Of a stretch of DNA of 5,247 nt, positions 1 through 4,627 are shown in pieces. The number at the start of each line of letters is the position of its first letter. The stretch's first letter is position 1. The stretch is from NCBI GenBank assembly GCA_002305965.1, contig DBRM01000051.1, positions 13,635-18,881 of the forward strand, written 5' to 3'. The stretch comes from Syntrophomonas sp. UBA1368. Lineage in GTDB: Bacteria; Bacillota; Syntrophomonadia; Syntrophomonadales; Syntrophomonadaceae. The translations under genes and the position numbers were made by a program. The notes beneath the pieces were generated by a model. It made no database searches, was not told the origin of the DNA, and saw only the letters and a list, made by a program, of their open reading frames with translations.

Positions 1-873
1 GAATTAAAGGCTAATGCCGAGGGAATGACCAATATTGCTTTTCGCTGGTTTCAGACTGATGGGGAAGGAAAGCTTTTTTATGAGTATGAGGATGATTACC
101 CACAGATTTTGAAATTTACCAGGGAACAAGGGATCAAGACCCATGCCAGTGTAGCTTTGATGGATAGAGGCTTATTACATAATTTGCTGGCCAAACCGGA
201 AAACAGAGCCCGATTGATCGGGAATCTGCTGGATAAAGTCAAAAAAGATCATTATGATGGTGTTGATATTGATTTTGAATTTATCGACCCGGCCGATGCC
301 AAGTATTTCACTCTGTTTCTGAGGGAACTGAAGACTTCCTTGGGACCGGAAATCCCATTATCATTGGCAGTTCCCGCCCGTACTGCCGCGGATAAATGGC
401 CCACTGCCTTTGAATATGAAAAAATTGGGCAAATAGCTGATATGGTAGTGGTAATGGCTTATGATTACAGCTACAAGACCAGTGCACCAGGTCCGGTAGC
501 ACCTTTGTGGTGGGTCGAACAAACCATTTCCTACATGACGGCGAAAATCGAGCGGGAAAAATTATTGCTGGGATTACCTACCTATGGTTATGACTGGGCT
601 GCCGGACTAAAGACCACTACGGTCACTGCTGATAAATTGGCCCAGTTGAAACAGACCTATAAACTGAATGCAGGCTTTGATATAAAAAACGGCAGTCCGT
701 TCTATAACTATTGGGATAAAAACGGGAATTTCCATCAGATATGGACGGAAGATCAGGAAAGCATAAAAGCCAAGTATGATCTGGCGGTAAAAAATAAACT
801 GGGGGGAATTTCGTTCTGGCGGATTGGTAATGGCTGCACTGATTTATACAATATTCTTCCTGTGCAAAGATAG
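1..873 (+). CDS. Glycoside hydrolase family 18 protein, SleL/YaaH-like (5' partial)
   Basis: The frame is open from base 1 to the TAG at 871-873. The first ATG (base 25) lies inside the barrel, in the strand that begins TNIAFRWF, so it is unlikely to be the true start; the N-terminus is outside the window. Counting from that ATG, the GH18 catalytic signature DxxDxDxE is at residues 78-85 (DGVDIDFE, proton donor E85). Other family landmarks are MAYDYS (144-149), GLPTYGYDW (183-191) and the C-terminal GGISFWRIG (260-268), whose Trp closes the substrate pocket. Spacing and wording resemble the YaaH/SleL group, which hydrolyses N-acetylglucosaminyl bonds in spore cortex or peptidoglycan. The missing part should include the first barrel strand and any LysM, signal or copper-amine-oxidase-like N-terminal domain. 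A terminator follows, so it is probably transcribed separately from the next genes. The fold is certain; the exact substrate is inferred. Confidence 0.9.
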   Translation, partial: ELKANAEGMTNIAFRWFQTDGEGKLFYEYEDDYPQILKFTREQGIKTHASVALMDRGLLHNLLAKPENRARLIGNLLDKVKKDHYDGVDIDFEFIDPADAKYFTLFLRELKTSLGPEIPLSLAVPARTAADKWPTAFEYEKIGQIADMVVVMAYDYSYKTSAPGPVAPLWWVEQTISYMTAKIEREKLLLGLPTYGYDWAAGLKTTTVTADKLAQLKQTYKLNAGFDIKNGSPFYNYWDKNGNFHQIWTEDQESIKAKYDLAVKNKLGGISFWRIGNGCTDLYNILPVQR

Positions 874-921
874 CTGTTACAGTTTATGAAATAACTCGGT
901 TAATGTATAATAATTGATTAT

Positions 922-943
922 AACCACCCGCTTGGGTGGTTTT
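922..943 (+). terminator. Intrinsic terminator after the GH18 gene
   Basis: A perfect 8-bp stem, AACCACCC (922-929) pairing with GGGTGGTT (934-941), encloses the loop GCTT and runs into TTTT (940-943). It lies about 50 nt after the GH18 stop codon. The T tract is short (T4, then C), so efficiency may be moderate. No comparable T run follows the hairpin on the minus strand. Confidence 0.8.
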
Positions 944-972
944 CATTCGTCATTTTACTCATCTGCGGGGAG

Positions 973-990
973 AAAAGGCAATAGCCTTTT
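973..990. repeat. Short hairpin in the udg leader
   Basis: The 7-bp perfect inverted repeat has A4 on the left arm and T4 on the right arm around a GGC/GCC core with a 4-nt loop. It could act as a weak bidirectional terminator or a leader structure. The core is only three G-C pairs, so stability is modest. Confidence 0.4.
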
Positions 991-1045
991 GAGCTGAATG
1001 CTTCCTGCCTCTGGCTTTTTGAGCAGGGAAAGACTAAAATTGAGC

Positions 1046-1053
1046 AGGAGGGG
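1046..1053 (+). promoter_or_regulatory. Ribosome binding site of the uracil-DNA glycosylase
   Basis: AGGAGGGG sits 5 nt before the ATG at 1059. This strong Shine-Dalgarno supports the full-length start and therefore the reality of the unusual N-terminal tail of the protein. Confidence 0.8.
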
Positions 1054-1058
1054 AGAAA

Positions 1059-1793
1059 ATGACTCCAGAACAACCTGGTTTATTCGATATGAATGAACCG
1101 CAGCCGGCAAAAAAAACAGAAGAAGAGAAGAAGCCGGTACTGACGGCAGAACCATCGGCGCCACCCATAGCAGCAGAGGAAACGGAGCCGTTTTTCCTGC
1201 CGGGTGTCAGCCAGGAACCAGCCTGGCCGGAAGCGGAAAATTTGGCTGAACTTCATGCCATAGCCGCTCATTGTACTTTATGCCGGCTGCGCAGCACCTG
1301 TACCCAGGTGGTGTTCGGCGAAGGACCGGAAGACAGCCGGTTAATGCTGATCGGTGAAGGACCGGGACAGGAAGAAGATTTGCAGGGCCGGCCTTTTGTT
1401 GGACGAGCCGGTCAGCTGCTGGAAAAGATTTTACAGGCTGCAGAGATCCAAAGAGCGGATGTTTATATTGCCAATGTGGTGAAATGCAGGCCACCCCAAA
1501 ACCGTTTACCGGATGCCGAAGAGGTGAAAGCCTGCAAGGGATACCTGCAGGCGCAGATCCGTCTGATAAACCCTGGTATTATAGTATGCCTGGGAGCTCT
1601 GGCTACACAGACAGTGGTGGATCCCCGGGCCAGGATCAGTAAAGTAAGAGGGATATGGCTGAACCGGGCTGGGATAAAAATCATGCCCACTTTTCATCCT
1701 GCCGCCCTGTTAAGAAACCCTGAATATAAACGACCCGTCTGGGAAGATTTCAAATTAATCAGAGATGAGTATAGAAAGATTTGCGGTAAATAA
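1059..1793 (+). CDS. udg: Family 4 uracil-DNA glycosylase (4Fe-4S) with N-terminal extension
   Basis: This enzyme excises uracil from DNA as the first step of base-excision repair. The catalytic domain spans about residues 62-244. Motif 1 is GEGPGQEED (99-107), followed by GRPFVGRAGQLLE (110-122). The iron-sulfur ligands expected for family 4 are C72 and C75 (CTLC), C143 (VVKCRPPQN) and C159. The C-terminal motif is HPAALLRNP (213-221), with H213 in the usual uracil-binding position. The first ~60 residues are rich in Pro, Glu, Lys and Ala and look disordered; they make the protein longer than the ~200-residue core. The tail begins with QPGLF (5-9), which resembles the bacterial sliding-clamp-binding motif. 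The gene heads a tight run with tsaE 24 nt downstream, so it is probably co-transcribed with the t6A genes. The family assignment is very secure; clamp binding is inference. Confidence 0.95.
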   Translation: MTPEQPGLFDMNEPQPAKKTEEEKKPVLTAEPSAPPIAAEETEPFFLPGVSQEPAWPEAENLAELHAIAAHCTLCRLRSTCTQVVFGEGPEDSRLMLIGEGPGQEEDLQGRPFVGRAGQLLEKILQAAEIQRADVYIANVVKCRPPQNRLPDAEEVKACKGYLQAQIRLINPGIIVCLGALATQTVVDPRARISKVRGIWLNRAGIKIMPTFHPAALLRNPEYKRPVWEDFKLIRDEYRKICGK

Positions 1794-1806
1794 AGGTTTG
1801 GTGAAT

Positions 1807-1813
1807 GAGGTGA
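1807..1813 (+). promoter_or_regulatory. Ribosome binding site deciding the GTG start of tsaE
   Basis: GAGGTGA ends 4 nt before GTG at 1818. An in-frame TGA at 1806-1808 rules out any longer reading, and the next in-frame ATG lies past the first conserved strand, so GTG is the start. Confidence 0.7.
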
Positions 1814-1817
1814 CACG

Positions 1818-2288
1818 GTGGAGCTGTACGTTGGATCTGCGGAGGCAATGCAGCAATTGGGAATGAAAATCGCTTCTTTTTTAACCAAAGGAGACATCGT
1901 ATATTTAGAGGGAGAATTAGGAGCAGGAAAAACCACGCTGGTAAGGGGAATCGCCCAGGGTATGGGATACCCCGGCAAGGTGACCAGCCCTACCTTTACC
2001 ATCATGAATATTTATCCGGCACGGCTGGAAATTTATCATTTCGATTTTTACCGTTTGGAGCAAGGCGATCTTAGTGATTTAGGCCTGGACGATTATTTAG
2101 CCGCAGAGGGGGTCGCTTTGATCGAGTGGCCGGAAGTAGGGAGCGATACTCTGCCCCCCGAGGCCCTGATCATTAGCATAAGCCTGATCGATGACGATTA
2201 TGACCGGGAACGCCAGGTGAAAATAACAGCCCGGGGCGATGAGTATGAACGAAAGCTTAAGGAGATTAAAAAAGCATGCTTATTCTAG
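1818..2288 (+). CDS. tsaE: tRNA t6A37 biosynthesis ATPase TsaE
   Basis: TsaE is the P-loop ATPase that works with TsaB and TsaD in threonylcarbamoylation of tRNA A37 in the cytoplasm; ATP hydrolysis resets the complex for further turnovers. The 156 residues match the family length. The Walker A motif is GELGAGKTT (32-40) with K38 contacting phosphate. The conserved TSPTF (56-60) switch segment follows, then HFDFYRL (74-80), and IEWPE (102-106), all hallmarks of the YjeE/YdiB family. The start is GTG. The 3' end overlaps the start of tsaB by 13 nt in another frame, so the two are likely translationally coupled. I see no truncation and no missing key residue. Confidence 0.96.
   Translation: MELYVGSAEAMQQLGMKIASFLTKGDIVYLEGELGAGKTTLVRGIAQGMGYPGKVTSPTFTIMNIYPARLEIYHFDFYRLEQGDLSDLGLDDYLAAEGVALIEWPEVGSDTLPPEALIISISLIDDDYDRERQVKITARGDEYERKLKEIKKACLF
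2259..2264 (+). promoter_or_regulatory. Ribosome binding site of tsaB inside tsaE
   Basis: AAGGAG lies within the tsaE coding region, 11 nt before the tsaB ATG at 2276. The spacing is slightly long, so initiation on tsaB may depend partly on ribosomes that are finishing tsaE. Confidence 0.6.
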
Positions 2289-2986
2289 CAGTGGACAGTG
2301 CTACTCCCGTTGCGGGGGTGGCTTTATCAGACGGGGAAAAAATAATTGCCGAGTACAGCCAAAATTTTAAGCAGGTCCATTCAGAAAAATTCATGCCTAT
2401 GATCGACAAATGTCTAAAGGACTGTGGCTGCATCTTGAAAGATCTGGATGCTATAGCTGTTACTTCCGGACCCGGGTCATTTACCGGCATACGGATAGGA
2501 ATGGCTACGGTAAAAGGTTTAAGTCTTGGTTCCGGTGTGCCGTTGATCAGTATTTCGACTCTGGAAGCCCTTGCCTTTAATATGGTCTTAAGCGATTATT
2601 TGGTCTGCCCGGTCCTGAATGCAAGAAAAAATGAGGTCTATGCTGCTGCTTATGATGTAAGCGGCGTCAAACCGGATATTTTATGGGGGCCTGCCGCTTG
2701 CCCGCCTCAGGTTATGGCGGATGAAACCGGAAAGATCGCAGCAAACCACCCGGGTATCGTTCTTTTAGGGGATGGGTTCAAACCATATCAGGAAATTTTC
2801 CGCTCCAGTTTTGGTACTCGGTTAAGAGAGGTACCGCCGCATCTGATGCTGCCCCGAGCTGGCAGTATTGCCACACTGGCTGCGATGAAACTGAAACAGG
2901 GAGCTTTAGAGGACGTTCACGCCATAAGGCCATATTATATAAGACTTTCGGAGGCCGAATATCAATTGGGAAAGGAAGACAAATAG
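2276..2986 (+). CDS. tsaB: tRNA t6A37 biosynthesis scaffold protein TsaB
   Basis: TsaB is an ASKHA-fold paralogue of TsaD. It dimerises with TsaD and is required for t6A formation, but has no catalytic metal site of its own. The N-terminal strand MLILAVDSATP (1-11) is typical, and HSEKFMPMID (35-44) is the TsaB-type helix. The signature SGPGSFTGIRIG (64-75) is nearly invariant in the family. NARKNEVY (115-122) and the C-terminal RPYYIRLSEAE (218-228) are also standard. The length of 236 residues is normal. The gene starts within the last codons of tsaE, and rimI begins one nucleotide after its stop. This tsaE-tsaB-rimI-tsaD order is common in Gram-positive bacteria. Nothing unusual is seen in the protein. 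Confidence 0.95.
   Translation: MLILAVDSATPVAGVALSDGEKIIAEYSQNFKQVHSEKFMPMIDKCLKDCGCILKDLDAIAVTSGPGSFTGIRIGMATVKGLSLGSGVPLISISTLEALAFNMVLSDYLVCPVLNARKNEVYAAAYDVSGVKPDILWGPAACPPQVMADETGKIAANHPGIVLLGDGFKPYQEIFRSSFGTRLREVPPHLMLPRAGSIATLAAMKLKQGALEDVHAIRPYYIRLSEAEYQLGKEDK
2971..2978 (+). promoter_or_regulatory. Ribosome binding site deciding the TTG start of rimI
   Basis: AAAGGAAG at the end of tsaB is 9 nt before TTG at 2988. The alternative ATG at 3018 has an AAGGA only 2 nt upstream and would delete the first strand of the GNAT fold, so the TTG start is preferred. Confidence 0.6.
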
Positions 2987-2987
2987 C

Positions 2988-3440
2988 TTGTTAAATCCCC
3001 ATTATATTTTAAGGAAAATGGCACCTCAGGACATTGATGAGATCATGGCTATCGAACAGGAAGCCTTCAGTATGCCCTGGTCCAAAGAATCTTATCTGGC
3101 GGAATTGAAAAACCATTTCGCCTATTATACAGTTTGCGATGTTGGCGGCAAGATCGCTGGTTATGGCGGGATCTGGATCGTGTTTGAAGAAGCCCATATA
3201 ACCAATGTGGCTGTCAGTGCCGAGTATCGCCGCCAGGGAATCGGAGCAGCCATCATGCTGGAACTGGAGAAGCAGGCCCGGGAAAAGAAAGCCCTGCGCA
3301 TCCTGCTGGAAGTGAGGCCCTCCAACGAGCCGGCTTTAAAAACCTATCGAAAACTCAATTATCTGCCTAATAACGTGCGGCCTGAATATTATTCGGATAA
3401 CGGGGAAGACGCTCTGATCATGATCAAATTATTATTTTAG
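2988..3440 (+). CDS. rimI: Ribosomal-protein-alanine/N-terminal acetyltransferase RimI
   Basis: RimI is a GNAT acetyltransferase that moves acetyl from acetyl-CoA to protein N-termini. The known E. coli target is ribosomal protein S18; the target here is inferred. The 150 residues cover one GNAT domain. YILRKMAPQDIDEIMAIE (6-23) is the first strand and helix, and FSMPWSKESYLAEL (27-40) is typical RimI. The acetyl-CoA pyrophosphate loop is RRQGIGAA (81-88). LLEVRPSNEPALKTYRKL (106-123) holds the usual E108, N113 and Y120. YYSDNGEDALIM (134-145) is the RimI C-terminal signature. The usual Gly-Phe after the Y120 helix is replaced by Asn-Tyr, a minor variation. The start is TTG, one nucleotide after tsaB, so coupling to tsaB is likely. 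GNAT and RimI identity are secure; physiological targets are unknown. Confidence 0.92.
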   Translation: MLNPHYILRKMAPQDIDEIMAIEQEAFSMPWSKESYLAELKNHFAYYTVCDVGGKIAGYGGIWIVFEEAHITNVAVSAEYRRQGIGAAIMLELEKQAREKKALRILLEVRPSNEPALKTYRKLNYLPNNVRPEYYSDNGEDALIMIKLLF

Positions 3441-3450
3441 GAAATATACA

Positions 3451-3460
3451 AGGTTGGTGA
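3451..3460 (+). promoter_or_regulatory. Ribosome binding site of tsaD (GTG start)
   Basis: AGGTTGGTGA ends 4 nt before GTG at 3465. The protein from this GTG begins with a few residues and then the invariant GIETSCDET strand, as expected for TsaD. Confidence 0.55.
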
Positions 3461-3464
3461 AAAG

Positions 3465-4472
3465 GTGAAAGAGGTAAAAATTTTAGGAATAGAAACTTCC
3501 TGTGATGAGACTGCCGCTGCAATCGTGCAAAACGGCCGGCATATCCTTGCCAATATAGTAAATTCACAGATCGCCATCCATCAGGAATTCGGCGGAGTAG
3601 TGCCGGAGATCGCTTCCCGCAAGCATATCGAAAATATCAGCCTGGTGGTCGATGCGGCATTTAAACAGGCAGGTTTGGCCTATGATGAGATTGACGCTGT
3701 AGCTATCACTAATGCTCCCGGACTGGTGGGTGCTTTGCTGGTAGGGTTGTCATTTGCCAAAGGTTTTGCCTATGCTCTTGATAAACCGCTGATTGCGGTG
3801 AATCATTTACATGGCCATATCTATGCCAATTTTTTGGCCCATGATGATATAGAGTTTCCGGCTGTCTGCCTGATTGTTTCCGGCGGTCATACCAGTATCT
3901 TATATATGCCGGCCGCAGGAGAATATGAAGTATTAGGCTCCACCATTGACGATGCAGCCGGAGAGGCCTTCGATAAAGTAGCCCGCTTTTTGGGGTTGGG
4001 TTATCCGGGCGGTCCGGCTATACAGAAGGCGGCTGCTGAAGGTCAAGCAGGAAAGTACGTTTTGCCCCGGGTGTTTTTAAATCGCCAGGATCTGGATTTC
4101 AGTTTCAGCGGCTTAAAAACAGCTGCCATGAACCAGTGGAAAAAGAATGACATGGATCCCGCCATGGTAAACGATTTGGCTGCGGAATTTCAGCAAACCC
4201 TGGCTGAAATATTAACGGTAAAAACCCTGCGGGCAGCAATGCTTAAAGATGCCAGAACGGTCTTGCTGGCCGGGGGGGTAGCTGCCAATGATGCTCTGCG
4301 AATATTGATGAAAAATGAGGGAGAAGCAAAAGGTTTAAAAGTGTATTATCCCCCTCTTTCATTGTGCACTGATAATGCGGCTATGATTGCGGGCAGTGCT
4401 TACTTTCAGTATAACAAAGGTGATTTTGCATCACTTGATCTGAATGCTTATGCCAGCCTTTCATCCTTGTGA
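3465..4472 (+). CDS. tsaD: tRNA N6-adenosine threonylcarbamoyltransferase TsaD
   Basis: TsaD is the catalytic subunit that transfers the threonylcarbamoyl group from threonylcarbamoyl-AMP to N6 of A37 in tRNAs reading ANN codons, acting with TsaB and TsaE. The 335 residues match the usual length. ILGIETSCDETAAAIV (6-21) is the first nucleotide-binding strand and turn of the ASKHA fold, and VVPEIASRKH (45-54) follows. The metal ligands are H114 and H118 in NHLHGH (113-118), together with D303 in CTDNAAM (301-307). VSGGHT (138-143), DDAAGEAFDKVAR (162-174), GYPGGP (179-184), FSGLKTA (214-220) and AGGVAAN (269-275) are all intact. The start is GTG, 24 nt after rimI. It is the last gene of the cluster; I see no clear terminator after it, so transcription may continue into the lgt-like gene. 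Confidence 0.97.
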   Translation: MKEVKILGIETSCDETAAAIVQNGRHILANIVNSQIAIHQEFGGVVPEIASRKHIENISLVVDAAFKQAGLAYDEIDAVAITNAPGLVGALLVGLSFAKGFAYALDKPLIAVNHLHGHIYANFLAHDDIEFPAVCLIVSGGHTSILYMPAAGEYEVLGSTIDDAAGEAFDKVARFLGLGYPGGPAIQKAAAEGQAGKYVLPRVFLNRQDLDFSFSGLKTAAMNQWKKNDMDPAMVNDLAAEFQQTLAEILTVKTLRAAMLKDARTVLLAGGVAANDALRILMKNEGEAKGLKVYYPPLSLCTDNAAMIAGSAYFQYNKGDFASLDLNAYASLSSL

Positions 4473-4480
4473 AAATTGCC

Positions 4481-4489
4481 TGTGGATAA
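4481..4489 (-). promoter_or_regulatory. DnaA box 1 (perfect)
   Basis: The + strand reads TGTGGATAA, the complement of TTATCCACA, which is the strongest form of the DnaA 9-mer. Confidence 0.75.
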
Positions 4490-4498
4490 TGTGTATAA
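4490..4498 (-). promoter_or_regulatory. DnaA box 2 (perfect)
   Basis: The + strand reads TGTGTATAA, the complement of TTATACACA. It matches TTATNCACA exactly and directly abuts box 1 with no spacer. Confidence 0.7.
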
Positions 4499-4501
4499 CT
4501 C

Positions 4502-4510
4502 TGTTGATAA
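4502..4510 (-). promoter_or_regulatory. DnaA box 3 (one mismatch)
   Basis: The + strand reads TGTTGATAA, the complement of TTATCAACA, one base off TTATNCACA. It lies 3 nt after box 2, is in the same orientation and overlaps a 12-bp palindrome. Confidence 0.5.
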
Positions 4511-4516
4511 TTATCA
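4505..4516. repeat. 12-bp perfect palindrome
   Basis: TGATAATTATCA is its own reverse complement. It overlaps the third DnaA box and the -10-like GATAAT, and could be a binding site for a dimeric regulator. It is AT-rich, so chance is possible. Confidence 0.45.
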
Positions 4517-4595
4517 GAACGCCATTCGCAAACTTTGATAGAGTCCCGGTCGTTTTCGACAAATGCTTAGTTGCCGGAAAGCTGTCAATTGATCT

Positions 4596-4604
4596 TGTGG
4601 ATAA
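4596..4604 (-). promoter_or_regulatory. DnaA box 4 (perfect)
   Basis: The + strand reads TGTGGATAA, identical to box 1, and lies 23 nt before the start codon of the lgt-like gene and 10 nt before its ribosome binding site. DnaA bound here could affect expression of that gene. Confidence 0.7.
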
Positions 4605-4614
4605 CCAAAAAAGC

Positions 4615-4620
4615 AAGGAG
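4615..4620 (+). promoter_or_regulatory. Ribosome binding site of the lgt-like gene (GTG start)
   Basis: AAGGAG is 7 nt before GTG at 4628. Starting there gives YPTLFEVGPITVNSWGLML, the normal beginning of Lgt proteins; the next in-frame ATG (4679) would cut into the first membrane helix. Confidence 0.8.
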
Positions 4621-4627
4621 TGATAAA

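Larger units (their letters stand above)
944..1058. other. Leader region before the uracil-DNA glycosylase gene
   Basis: This non-coding stretch must hold the promoter of the downstream operon, but I see no convincing -35/-10 pair. It contains a perfect 7-bp hairpin, AAAAGGC (973-979), loop AATA, GCCTTTT (984-990). It also holds three copies of TTGAGC(A/T)G, starting at 989, 1019 and 1040; the last two extend to TTGAGCAGG. The third copy abuts the ribosome binding site. Their role is unknown. Confidence 0.5.
4473..4627. promoter_or_regulatory. DnaA-box cluster between tsaD and the lgt-like gene
   Basis: This non-coding gap holds three perfect DnaA boxes (TTATNCACA read on the minus strand) at 4481-4489, 4490-4498 and 4596-4604. 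A fourth copy, at 4502-4510, has one mismatch (TTATCAACA). All four point the same way, and the first two are directly abutted. A 12-bp palindrome, TGATAATTATCA, sits at 4505-4516. A weak promoter-like pair, TGGATA (4483-4488) and GATAAT (4506-4511) at 17-nt spacing, overlaps the boxes, which would fit DnaA control of the downstream gene; that part is speculative. A small GTCG-TTTT-CGAC hairpin lies at 4549-4560. No terminator with a T run is visible. Confidence 0.7.

Noticed and set aside
906..911. TATAAT, a perfect -10 hexamer, as a promoter for the downstream operon
   Set aside because: The expected start site (about 918) would lie just before the terminator stem at 922, so transcripts would end at once. 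The best -35 at 17-nt spacing (TTTATG) is poor. The hexamer is also one arm of an AT-only inverted repeat (906-911 with 917-922).
1035..1040. TAAAAT as a -10 element for the uracil-DNA glycosylase gene
   Set aside because: No acceptable -35 hexamer lies 16-18 nt upstream, and the start site would fall on the ribosome binding site.
955..1494. Minus-strand open frames opposite the start of the glycosylase gene (955-1164, 1080-1271, 1207-1494)
   Set aside because: They overlap a clearly conserved + strand gene, have no recognisable domains and show low-complexity translations that reflect the complement of the Glu/Lys/Pro-rich tail.
1694..2005. 103-codon minus-strand frame across the udg-tsaE junction
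   Set aside because: It is the antisense of conserved udg and tsaE sequence, including the Walker A region, and matches no family I recognise.
4549..4560. GTCG-TTTT-CGAC hairpin as a terminator after tsaD
   Set aside because: The stem is only 4 bp and no T run follows, so it does not qualify as an intrinsic terminator.
4583..4588. Minus-strand TTGACA as a -35 box for antisense transcription into tsaD
   Set aside because: No TATAAT-like hexamer occurs at 16-18 nt spacing on the minus strand.
4473..4627. Interpretation of the DnaA-box cluster as the chromosomal origin
   Set aside because: No dnaA, dnaN, rpmH or gidA-type genes are near, and no long AT-rich unwinding stretch or DnaA-trio pattern is evident next to the boxes.
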